Below are positions 35,298-43,057 of a stretch of DNA of 64,000 nucleotides, in pieces. The notes under the pieces were generated by a model that did no database searches, had not been told where the DNA came from, and saw nothing but the letters and a program-made list of their open reading frames with translations. The stretch spans positions 224,011 through 288,010 of the forward strand of contig NZ_JAFGYY010000004.1 of NCBI RefSeq assembly GCF_017491605.1, read 5' to 3'. Position 1 is the first letter of the stretch. Each line of letters starts with the position of its first letter. This stretch comes from Pseudomonas sp. 30_B (GTDB lineage: Bacteria; Pseudomonadota; Gammaproteobacteria; Pseudomonadales; Pseudomonadaceae). The position numbers and the translations under genes are program-made.

Positions 35298-36119
35298 TCA
35301 GTCGAGGAACAGGTCCGGCACCAGCGAGCCTCCGTCCGGATCGTAGCGGTACTGCTCGAAATCGGTCTGGCCCTGTTCGCGCAGGATTTCCTCGTCGATC
35401 AGCAGGCGTCCGCTGATGCTGCGCTCGGTGCTGGAGAGAATGGCGTAGGCGGCGTCGGCCATGATCGCCGGGGTACGGGCGCGCTTGAAGGCGTCGCGGC
35501 TGCCTAGTTCGAACTCGATGGCGGCGGTGGCGATCATGGTCTGCGGCCACAGCGAGTTAACGCTGATGCCGTAACGCTTGAACTCCTCGTGCATGCCCAG
35601 CGTGAGCATGCTCATGCCGTACTTGGTGACGGTGTAGGGGCCGTGCTGGGCGAACCATTTGTTGGCGATGTTCAGCGGTGGCGACAGGCTGAGGATGTGG
35701 CCCTGGCTCTGCTTCAGGTAGGGCAGTGCGGCCTGGCTGCAGACCATCACGGCGCGGGTGTTGATCTGGTACATGAGGTCGAAGCGCTTGGGCTCCAGGC
35801 GCTCCACGCCGACCAGCTTGATGGCGCCGGCGTTGTTCACCACGGCGTCGATGCCGCCGAAGTGCTCGGCGGCCTTGGCCATGGCCTCGCGCACGGCGTT
35901 CTCGTCGCGTACGTCCAGTTGCAGGGCCAGGGCCTTGCCGCCGGCGGCTTCGACTTCCGCGGCGACGCTGAAGATGGTGCCTTCGAGTTTCGGGTGGGGC
36001 TCGGCGCTCTTGGCGGCGATGACGATGTTGGCGCCATCGCGGGCGGCGCGCAGGGCGATCTCGCGGCCGATGCCACGGCTGGCGCCGGTGATGAAGAGGG
36101 TTTTGCCGGAAAGGGACAT
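35298..36119 (-). CDS. atuG: SDR-family oxidoreductase AtuG (HSDL2-like)
   Basis: A 273-residue short-chain dehydrogenase of the hydroxysteroid-dehydrogenase-like 2 group. It has TGASRGIGREIA for NAD(P) binding, VVNNAGAI, and the catalytic Tyr/Lys in YTVTKYGMS. Its role in terpene degradation is not settled: oxidation of an alcohol or 3-hydroxyacyl intermediate is expected. It sits between atuF and atuH. Confidence 0.85.
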   Translation of the reverse strand: MSLSGKTLFITGASRGIGREIALRAARDGANIVIAAKSAEPHPKLEGTIFSVAAEVEAAGGKALALQLDVRDENAVREAMAKAAEHFGGIDAVVNNAGAIKLVGVERLEPKRFDLMYQINTRAVMVCSQAALPYLKQSQGHILSLSPPLNIANKWFAQHGPYTVTKYGMSMLTLGMHEEFKRYGISVNSLWPQTMIATAAIEFELGSRDAFKRARTPAIMADAAYAILSSTERSISGRLLIDEEILREQGQTDFEQYRYDPDGGSLVPDLFLD

Positions 36120-36214
36120 GTGGGGGCTCCGTGTTCTTGTTGTTTGTCGGACGGCATCGCGGATGAATCCGCTCCTAAGAAATGTGTTTCCTGATGGCGG
36201 GTGTGCTCGGGCCT

Positions 36215-36334
36215 GCCCTCACCCTAACCCTCTCCCGGAGGGAGAGGGGACTGTCCACAGCGAGGATGAAGTCCGTGCCACCCGACAACGCCGATCGGCC
36301 CCCTCTCCTAGGGGAGAGGGCTGGGGTGAGGGGA
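36215..36334. repeat. Dispersed CCCTCACCCTAACCC repeat between atuF and atuG
   Basis: CCCTCACCCTAACCCTCTCC at the left and GAGAGGGCTGGGGTGAGGG at the right are inverted copies. Each end adjoins a small hairpin (CTCTCCcggaGGGAGAG and CCCTCTCCtaGGGGAGAGGG), about 62 bp apart. It resembles widespread gammaproteobacterial intergenic repeats. Confidence 0.8.
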
Positions 36335-36342
36335 TGAGAGGT

Positions 36343-38334
36343 TCAGGCGGACTCCAGCGCCTCGACCTCCACCAGCAACTGCCGGGATTTCACCTGCTCA
36401 CCCTTGCTCACCTGCACCCGGCGGATCACGCCGTCGACGCCGGCCTTGAGCGGGTGCTCCATCTTCATCGCCTCCAGCACCAGCAGCAGCTGGCCCTTGC
36501 TGACCCGCGTGCCCTCGGCCACCAGCACGTCGACGATGGCGCCATCCATCGGCGCTTTCACCGTGCCGGAGCCCGCGCCAGCGGCGGCGCCAGCCGGTTC
36601 GTGGGTGACGTCCTGCAGTTCCAGGTTGCCGTCCGCGCCGTACAGCCACAGACGCGTGCCGTCGCGGTGGAACGGCAGGCGGCGGCGGATGCCGTCGGCT
36701 TCGAGGATCGCATCGCCGTTTTCTTCTCCCAGAAGACGCAGCGCAATCCGCATCTCGCCGATACGTGCTAGCAGCGCGGGCTGCGCCCCGTGTTCGCGAA
36801 CCTCCAGTTCGACGACGAACTTGTCCTCGCCCTGCTTGAGGGCGAAGCGCCACGGCGCACTGCCCGCGCTGCGCCAGCCGGAAAGGCCGGGCTGGTGCGC
36901 GCGATCGCTGGCCGAGGCCTGGTAGAGCAGGGCGGCGGCGCAGGCCAGTTCCAGCGCCTGCGGCTGGCGCGGGGCCAGGCTCGGGTCGCCGGCGAACTGC
37001 TCGCCGATGAACGCGGTGGTGGCCTTGCCGGCGGCGAATTCCGGGTGCCTGAGCAGGTTGGCGAGGAAGCGCTGGTTGCCGGTCACGCCCAGCAGCACGC
37101 AATCCTCGACGGCGCGCACCAGCTTGCGCCGGGCCTCGTCGCGGGTGGCGCCGTAGGCGATGACCTTGGCCAGCATCGGGTCGTAGAACGGCGTCACCGG
37201 CTGGCCTTCGCGCAGGCCGTGGTCGATGCGGATGCCGTCCAGTTGCGGTGGCGTCCAGCGCAGTACCTGGCCGGTCTGCGGGAGGAAGCCGTTACCTGCG
37301 TCCTCGGCGTACAGGCGCACTTCGATGGCGTGGCCCTTGAGCTGGATCTGCTCCTGGGTCAGCGGCAGCGGATGACCCTCGGCGACGCGGATCTGCCAGG
37401 CCACCAGGTCCTGGCCGGTGACCAGCTCGGTGACCGGGTGCTCCACCTGCAGGCGGGTGTTCATCTCCAGGAAGTAGAAGGCACCGCTGGCCTCCAGCAG
37501 GAACTCCACGGTGCCGGCGCCGACGTAGTTCACCGACGCGGCGGCTTTCACCGCAGCCTCGCCCATGGCGGCGCGCAGCTCCTCGCTGAGCACCGGGCAG
37601 GGCGCTTCCTCGATGACCTTCTGGTGGCGGCGCTGCACCGAGCAGTCGCGCTCGCCGAGGTAGACGATGTGGCCGTGGCGGTCGCCGAATACCTGGATTT
37701 CCACGTGGCGCGGCTGCACCACGGCTTTCTCCAGGATCAGCTCGCCGCTGCCGAAGGCGTTCTGCGCTTCCGAGCGCGCGGTGCGCAGCTGTTCGGCGAG
37801 GTCTTCACTGCGGGTCACCAGGCGCATGCCGCGCCCGCCGCCGCCGGCGCTGGCCTTGATCATCAGCGGGTAGCCGATGCGCTGCGCTTCGCGGGTCAGC
37901 GTGGCGTCGTCCTGCTCCGTGCCTTCGTAGCCGGGGATGCAGGGCACACCGGCTTCGAGCATGGCGATCTTCGACAGGCGCTTGCTGCCCATCAGGTGGA
38001 TGGCTTCCACGCCGGGACCGATGAAGACGATGCCGGCGGTCTCGCAGGCGCGGGCGAAGTCGGCGTTCTCCGAGAGGAAACCGTAGCCGGGGTGGACGGC
38101 GCTGGCGCCGGTGCGTTTCGCCGCGTCGAGAATCGCTTCCGGCTTCAGGTAGGACTGGCCTACGGGGGACGGGCCGATGCACACGGCTTCGTCGGCCAGT
38201 TGCACATGGCGGGCGTTGGCGTCGGCCTCGCTGTACACGGCGACAGTGCGGTAGCCCAGGTCGTGGGCGGTGCGGATCACCCGGCAGGCGATCTCGCCAC
38301 GGTTGGCGATGAGGATCTTGTCGAAACTGGGCAT
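36343..38334 (-). CDS. atuF: Geranyl-CoA carboxylase biotin-containing alpha subunit
   Basis: A 663-residue protein with biotin carboxylase and carrier domains. The N-terminal KILIANRGEIACRVIRTA is typical. The ATP-grasp glycine loop is KASAGGGGRGMR, and ERDCSVQRRHQKVIEEAP and FLEMNTRLQVEHPVTE are catalytic signatures. The C-terminal carrier domain has the biotinyl-Lys in LEAMKMEHPL (about residue 628). With AtuC it carboxylates geranyl-CoA, the distinctive step of acyclic terpene breakdown. A methylcrotonyl-CoA carboxylase is very similar; the atu context decides the call. It starts 17 bp after atuE ends. Confidence 0.92.
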   Translation of the reverse strand: MPSFDKILIANRGEIACRVIRTAHDLGYRTVAVYSEADANARHVQLADEAVCIGPSPVGQSYLKPEAILDAAKRTGASAVHPGYGFLSENADFARACETAGIVFIGPGVEAIHLMGSKRLSKIAMLEAGVPCIPGYEGTEQDDATLTREAQRIGYPLMIKASAGGGGRGMRLVTRSEDLAEQLRTARSEAQNAFGSGELILEKAVVQPRHVEIQVFGDRHGHIVYLGERDCSVQRRHQKVIEEAPCPVLSEELRAAMGEAAVKAAASVNYVGAGTVEFLLEASGAFYFLEMNTRLQVEHPVTELVTGQDLVAWQIRVAEGHPLPLTQEQIQLKGHAIEVRLYAEDAGNGFLPQTGQVLRWTPPQLDGIRIDHGLREGQPVTPFYDPMLAKVIAYGATRDEARRKLVRAVEDCVLLGVTGNQRFLANLLRHPEFAAGKATTAFIGEQFAGDPSLAPRQPQALELACAAALLYQASASDRAHQPGLSGWRSAGSAPWRFALKQGEDKFVVELEVREHGAQPALLARIGEMRIALRLLGEENGDAILEADGIRRRLPFHRDGTRLWLYGADGNLELQDVTHEPAGAAAGAGSGTVKAPMDGAIVDVLVAEGTRVSKGQLLLVLEAMKMEHPLKAGVDGVIRRVQVSKGEQVKSRQLLVEVEALESA

Positions 38335-38351
38335 GGGGGTTTCCTCGGGGG

Positions 38352-39146
38352 CTACTGCGCCCAGACCGGTTTGCGTTTCTGCACGAAGGCCAGCGTCCCT
38401 TCGGCACCTTCCTCGCCAGTCACCGCGGTGGCGAACTGGCGCGCGGCGTCGTCCAGCAGAGTGTCGAGGGCTTCGGTCTCGGTGGCGAGCAGCAGCGCCT
38501 TGGTGGCGGCGTTGGCGCCAGGGGCGCAGCGGCGCACCTGGTCGAGCGTCTGCGTCAGTTGTTCACCGAGGCTTTCGGCGCTGTCCGCGCAGGCGTGTAC
38601 CAGGCCCAGGCGCAGCGCTTCGCGGCCATCGAAGCGGGCGGCGGTTAGGGCCAGGCGGCGCGCCTGGGTCAGGCCGATGCGCTTCACCACGAAGGGCGCG
38701 ATCTGCGCCGGCAGGATGCCGAGGCTGGTTTCCGGTAGGCCGAACTGCGCGTCCGCCGCCGCCATGGCGATGTCCGAGACGCAGGCGAGGCCGAAGCCAC
38801 CGCCGAGCACCGCGCCTTCCAGCACGGCGACCAGCACCTGCGGCTGTGCCTGGGCTTCTTCCAGCAGGCCGCCGAAGGCACGGTTCAGCGCCGCATGGGC
38901 TTCGGGGCCGGCGGCGCGGGCGCCGGCCATGTCCTTGATGTCGCCGCCGGCGCAGAAGTGCCCGCCGGCGCCGCGCAGGACGATGGCGCGCACGCCACGG
39001 TCGTCACGCACGGCGGCGAGCACCGCGCGCAGTTCGCCGACCATCGCCAGGCTCATGGCGTTGCGGCTGTCCGGGCGATTCAGGGTGACGTGCAGCACGC
39101 CGCCGTCACGTTCCAGCAGCAGGGTTTCGCAGTTCGGCAGGGTCAT
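38352..39146 (-). CDS. atuE: Isohexenylglutaconyl-CoA hydratase AtuE
   Basis: A 264-residue enoyl-CoA hydratase/crotonase. LRGAGGHFCAGGDIKDMAG supplies the first oxyanion hydrogen bond and EGAVLGGGFGLACVSDIAMA the second plus an active-site position. By cluster position it hydrates isohexenylglutaconyl-CoA, the product of geranyl-CoA carboxylase. It lies four bases after atuD and 17 before atuF, so it is part of a tight operon segment. Confidence 0.9.
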   Translation of the reverse strand: MTLPNCETLLLERDGGVLHVTLNRPDSRNAMSLAMVGELRAVLAAVRDDRGVRAIVLRGAGGHFCAGGDIKDMAGARAAGPEAHAALNRAFGGLLEEAQAQPQVLVAVLEGAVLGGGFGLACVSDIAMAAADAQFGLPETSLGILPAQIAPFVVKRIGLTQARRLALTAARFDGREALRLGLVHACADSAESLGEQLTQTLDQVRRCAPGANAATKALLLATETEALDTLLDDAARQFATAVTGEEGAEGTLAFVQKRKPVWAQ

Positions 39147-39150
39147 GGCG

Positions 39151-40311
39151 TCAGCCCTTCTTCTTGCCCGGCAGGGTACCCATCAGCTTGCAGATGATGC
39201 CCAGCATGATTTCGTCCGCGCCGCCGCCGATGGAGACCAGGCGGGTGTCGCGGTAGGCGCGGGCAATCGGGTTCTCCCACATGAAGCCCTGGCCGCCCCA
39301 GTACTGCAGGCAGGCGTCGGTGACTTCACGGGCGAGGCGGCCGACCTTGAGCTTGGCCATGGAGGCCAGGCGGGTCACGTCCTTGCCACGGATGTACTGC
39401 TCGGTGGCCTGGTAGGTGAGGGCGCGCAGGCACTCGATCTCGGTCATCAGCTCAGCCATGCGGAAGTGGATGACCTGGTTGTCGATCAGCGCCTGGCCGA
39501 AGGTCTTGCGCTCCTTGCAGTAGTCGATGGTGGCGTTGACGCAATACTCCAGGCCCTTGATCCCGCTGGCGGCGCCGAACAGGCGTTCTTCCTGGAACTG
39601 CAGCATCTGCATCATGAAGCCCGCGCCCTCGGCACCGATGCGGTTGCGCTGCGGCACGCGCACGTCGTCGAAGAACACCTGGGCGGTCTCCGAGCTGCGC
39701 ATGCCGAGCTTGTCCAGGTGCGGGCTGACGCTGATGCCCTTGGACTTCATCGGCACCATGATCAGCGACTTGTTGACGTGGGGCTTGTCGTCGGAGGTGT
39801 TGGCCAGCAGGCAGATGAAATCGGCCGACGGCGAGTTGGTAATCCACATCTTGCTGCCGTTGATGACGTAGTCGTCGCCATCCTTGCGTGCGATGGTCTT
39901 CAACCCGGCGACGTCGGAGCCGGCGCCGACCTCGGAGACGCCGATGCAGCCGACCATCTCGCCGGCAATCGCCGGGCGCAGGAATTCCTCGCGCAGCTCG
40001 TCGGAGCCGAAGCGCGCCAGGGCCGGGGTACACATGTCGGTCTGCACGCCCAGGGCCATCGGCACGCCGCCGCAATGGATGGTGCCGAACTCTTCGGCGG
40101 CCACCACCGAGTAGCTGTAGTCCAGGCCCATGCCGCCGAATTTCTCCGGCTTGGAGATGCCCAGCAGACCCAGGTCGCCGGCTTTCTTGAAGACCTCGTG
40201 GATTGGGAAGCGACCGGCCTTTTCCCACTCGTCGACGTAGGGATTGATCTCCTTCTCGACGAAGTTGCGGACGGTGCGGCGGAGTTCTTCGTGTTCCTGG
40301 GTGAAGATCAT
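39151..40311 (-). CDS. atuD: Citronellyl-CoA dehydrogenase AtuD
   Basis: A 386-residue acyl-CoA dehydrogenase. It has FAD and substrate motifs GCIGVSEVGAGSDVAGLKT and MWITNSPSADF. The C-terminal QYWGGQGFMWENPIARAYRDTR motif is typical of the family, with the catalytic base Glu expected in this region. It should oxidise citronellyl-CoA to geranyl-CoA, passing electrons to EtfAB and EtfQO encoded at 18.5-22.2 kb. The start MIFTQEHEEL is conserved in the family. Confidence 0.92.
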   Translation of the reverse strand: MIFTQEHEELRRTVRNFVEKEINPYVDEWEKAGRFPIHEVFKKAGDLGLLGISKPEKFGGMGLDYSYSVVAAEEFGTIHCGGVPMALGVQTDMCTPALARFGSDELREEFLRPAIAGEMVGCIGVSEVGAGSDVAGLKTIARKDGDDYVINGSKMWITNSPSADFICLLANTSDDKPHVNKSLIMVPMKSKGISVSPHLDKLGMRSSETAQVFFDDVRVPQRNRIGAEGAGFMMQMLQFQEERLFGAASGIKGLEYCVNATIDYCKERKTFGQALIDNQVIHFRMAELMTEIECLRALTYQATEQYIRGKDVTRLASMAKLKVGRLAREVTDACLQYWGGQGFMWENPIARAYRDTRLVSIGGGADEIMLGIICKLMGTLPGKKKG

Positions 40312-40342
40312 TTCTTGTTCTCCGTGGGATCTTTCAATTCAG

Positions 40343-40414
40343 GTAGGACGAATAAAGCGGAACGCTTTATCCGCCGGCTTGGCGGATGACGCCGGGGGCG
40401 TCATGCGCCCTACG
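40343..40414. repeat. Composite hairpin repeat between atuC and atuD
   Basis: Three adjacent hairpins (AAAGCGgaaCGCTTT, ATCCGCCggcttGGCGGAT, GACGCCgggGGCGTC) are bracketed by GTAGGACG and CGCCCTAC. It fills the 104-bp gap between atuD and atuC and abuts the atuC stop codon at 40416. Confidence 0.75.
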
Positions 40415-40415
40415 G

Positions 40416-42032
40416 TCAAAATCGCGCGACGCCGAAACTGTTGTTCTTCAGCGGCCGCACGGCCGCCTCCGCGCAGATGTCCAGCAGGTAGCCGAGCAGC
40501 GCGCGGGTATCGCGCGGGTCGATCAGCCCGTCGTCCCACAGGCTCGCCGTGCCATAGAGCGCTGTGGACTGGGCGTCGAGCTTCTGCGCGGTCATCTGTT
40601 CGAGCATGTCGAGCATCTTCGGGTCGGGCTCCTTGCCCTCCTTGGCGTGCTTCTCCTCGGTGACGATGCGCAGCACCTTGCCGGCCTGGGCGCCGCCCAT
40701 CACGGCGGTGCGGCTGTTGGGCCAGGCGAAGATGAAGCGCGGGTCCAGCCCGCGGCCGCACATGGCGTAGTTGCCGGCACCGTAGGAGCCGCCGACGACC
40801 AGGGTGAGCTTGGGCACCGTGGCGTTGGCCACCGCCTGGATCATCTTCGAGCCATGCTTGATCACGCCCAGGCGCTCGGACTCGGTGCCGACCATGAAGC
40901 CGGTGGTGTTGTGCAGGAACAGGATCGGCGTGTTGCTCTGCTCGCACAGTTGGATGAACTGCGCCGCCTTGGCCGCGCCCTGCGGAGTGATCGGGCCGTT
41001 GTTGCCGATCAGGCCGCAGGCGTGGCCTTCGATATGCAGGTGGCCGCAGACGGTCTGGCTGTCGAACTCGTTCTTGAAGTCGAGGAAGCGCGAGCCGTCG
41101 GCGATGCGCGCGACGATCTCGCGCACGTCATAGGGCTTCTTCGCGTCCGCCGGGACCACGCCGAGCAGTTCCTCGGCCGGGTACAGCGGGGCATCCCATG
41201 CCTGCTTCGGGCGCGGCGGCAGCTGCGCGTTCCACGGCAGCGCGGCGAGGATTTCGCGGGCCAGGCGCACGCCGTCGGCGTCGTTCTCCGCCAGGTACTC
41301 GGCGGTGCCGGCGACCTGGGCATGCAGTTCGGCGCCGCCGAGTTCCTCATCGGTAGCGATTTCGCCGGTGGCGGCCTTGAGTAGCGGCGGGCCGGCGAGG
41401 AACATCTTGGCCTTGCCGCGCACCACCACCACGTAGTCCGACAGCCCCGGCTGGTAGGCGCCGCCGGCGGTGGACGAGCCGTGCACCACGGTGATCTGCG
41501 GAATGCCCGCCGCCGACATGCGCGCCTGGTTGGCGAAACCGCGCGCGCCCTCGACGAAGATGTCCGCGGCGTAGTTCAGGTTGGCGCCGCCGCTCTCGGT
41601 CAGCGCCACCACCGGCAGCTTGTTCTCCAGGGCGATCTGCTGCAGGCGCAGGGTCTTCTTCAGCCCGGTGGGGGAAATGGTGCCGCCCTTGATCGCGCTG
41701 TTGCTGGCGGTCACCAGGCAGCGCACCCCGGCGATGTAGCCGATGCCGGAGATGATGCCGCCGCCAGCCTGGGTGCCGTCCTTGTCGTCATGCAGCTTGT
41801 AGCCGGCCAGCGAGGAGATTTCGAGGAAGGGTGCACCGGGGTCCAGCAGCAGGTTCAGGCGCTCGCGCGGCAGCAGCTGGCCGCGCTTGTCGAACTTCGG
41901 CTTGGCCTCGGCGGCCTTGTCCAGCACTTTCTGTTCGACCTCGCGGAAGCTCGCCACGGCGGCCAGCATGGCCTCGCGGTTGCGGGCGAAGTCGTCGCCC
42001 TGGGCGTCGATTTCCGACTGGATCACCGGCAT
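40416..42032 (-). CDS. atuC: Geranyl-CoA carboxylase beta (carboxyltransferase) subunit
   Basis: A 538-residue carboxyltransferase. Its two crotonase-like halves carry SGIGYIAGVRCLVTASNSAIKGG in pattern and LTESGGANL (N-half), and GFMVGTESE and VVGGSYGAGNYAMCGRG (C-half). It transfers carboxyl from biotin on AtuF to geranyl-CoA. It is close to methylcrotonyl-CoA carboxylase beta (LiuB); the known Leu/Gly pocket difference for the longer substrate should be checked by alignment. It starts four bases after the atuB stop. Confidence 0.92.
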   Translation of the reverse strand: MPVIQSEIDAQGDDFARNREAMLAAVASFREVEQKVLDKAAEAKPKFDKRGQLLPRERLNLLLDPGAPFLEISSLAGYKLHDDKDGTQAGGGIISGIGYIAGVRCLVTASNSAIKGGTISPTGLKKTLRLQQIALENKLPVVALTESGGANLNYAADIFVEGARGFANQARMSAAGIPQITVVHGSSTAGGAYQPGLSDYVVVVRGKAKMFLAGPPLLKAATGEIATDEELGGAELHAQVAGTAEYLAENDADGVRLAREILAALPWNAQLPPRPKQAWDAPLYPAEELLGVVPADAKKPYDVREIVARIADGSRFLDFKNEFDSQTVCGHLHIEGHACGLIGNNGPITPQGAAKAAQFIQLCEQSNTPILFLHNTTGFMVGTESERLGVIKHGSKMIQAVANATVPKLTLVVGGSYGAGNYAMCGRGLDPRFIFAWPNSRTAVMGGAQAGKVLRIVTEEKHAKEGKEPDPKMLDMLEQMTAQKLDAQSTALYGTASLWDDGLIDPRDTRALLGYLLDICAEAAVRPLKNNSFGVARF

Positions 42033-42035
42033 GGC

Positions 42036-42911
42036 TTACTCCTGATCCTTCAAGACATCGGGTAGATAGGCACGGTGGAAGCCATTGTAGGAACGGCTCT
42101 GCCCCGGCTTTGCCTTGGAAAGCGGGAAGGCGCGGCTGCCCTGGCTGGCGGCGCCGTCGATGCGGATGGTGTTGCCGCTGATGAACGCCGCGCCGGGGGA
42201 GAGCAGGAAGACGATGGCGGCAGAAACTTCCGATTCGGTGCCGATGCGCTTGAGTGGCACGTGCTCGCGCAGGGTCGGGATCACCGCCTTGAACGCGCCT
42301 TCGTAGGTATCCATGCCGCTGGATGCGATCCAGCCCGGCGCCACGGCGTTGACCCGCACCCCGGCGTGGCCCCACTCGATGGCGGCGGTCTTGGTGAAGT
42401 TCTCCATGCCGGCGCGGGCGGCGCCGGAATGGCCCATGCCGGGCATGCCGCCCCACATGTCGGCGAGCATGTTGACGATGCTGCCGCCGGTCTTGCTCAG
42501 GCTCTGGTTGAACACTTCGCGGGCCATCAGGAAACCGCCCACCAGGTTGGTGCGCACCACGGCTTCGAAGCCCTTCAGGTTGATCGAGGCCAGCGGCGCG
42601 GGATACTGGCCGCCAGCGTTGTTGACCAGGTGATGGATCGGCCCGCGCTCGGCGATGACCTGCGCCACCAGCGCCTTCACCGCGTCCTCGTCGCGGATGT
42701 CGCAGCTGTGCCAGCTGGCACTGCCGCCGTCCTCGATGATTTCGCCGGCGGTCTTCTCCAGCTTCTCGGCTTTGCGCCCGACCAGCACCACATGGGCGCC
42801 GAGGGCCGCCAGCTCATGGGCGGTGCAGCGGCCGATGCCGCTGCCGCCGCCGGTGACGATGATGGTCTGGCCGTCGAACAGGCCTGCCTTGAAGATCGAG
42901 TCGTAGCTCAT
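42036..42911 (-). CDS. atuB: SDR-family oxidoreductase AtuB
   Basis: A 291-residue short-chain dehydrogenase. The GIIVTGGGSGIGRC-type loop (IIVTGGGSGIGRCT) binds the nucleotide and NNAGGQYPAP follows. The catalytic Ser/Tyr/Lys region is atypical around MGHSGAARAGMENFTKTAA, where the usual YxxxK appears as HSGAARAG: a His replaces the catalytic Tyr and Arg the Lys, as in 2,4-dienoyl-CoA reductase-like SDRs. The role proposed in the pathway is alcohol/aldehyde oxidation or redox of a CoA intermediate, and the active-site change favours the latter. The start is the ATG at 42911; an upstream ATG at 42953 adds unconserved residues. Confidence 0.85.
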   Translation of the reverse strand: MSYDSIFKAGLFDGQTIIVTGGGSGIGRCTAHELAALGAHVVLVGRKAEKLEKTAGEIIEDGGSASWHSCDIRDEDAVKALVAQVIAERGPIHHLVNNAGGQYPAPLASINLKGFEAVVRTNLVGGFLMAREVFNQSLSKTGGSIVNMLADMWGGMPGMGHSGAARAGMENFTKTAAIEWGHAGVRVNAVAPGWIASSGMDTYEGAFKAVIPTLREHVPLKRIGTESEVSAAIVFLLSPGAAFISGNTIRIDGAASQGSRAFPLSKAKPGQSRSYNGFHRAYLPDVLKDQE

Positions 42912-42977
42912 TGTTGTTTTCGTCCTACCGGGTTTGGACCCCCACCCTGTCAAGGTGGCGCTCTAACGCTGTTCTTG

Positions 42978-43057
42978 TGTAGGAGCGAGCTTGCTCGCGA
43001 ACCGCCTGACGTTAGTGCTTCCGGCGAAAAGCGTTCGCGAGCAAGCTCGCTCCTACA
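42978..43057. repeat. REP-type inverted pair, family A copy 2
   Basis: TGTAGGAGCGAGCTTGCTCG at the left and its inverted copy ending CTCGCTCCTACA at the right, about 30 bp apart. It occupies the 141-bp gap between atuA and atuB. Confidence 0.9.

Noticed and set aside
36790..40389. A 1199-codon plus-strand open frame antisense to atuF, atuE and atuD
   Set aside because: It lies entirely opposite three conserved catabolic genes and shows only mirror composition (Ala/Gly/Val/Gln-rich) with no domain; a codon-bias artefact.
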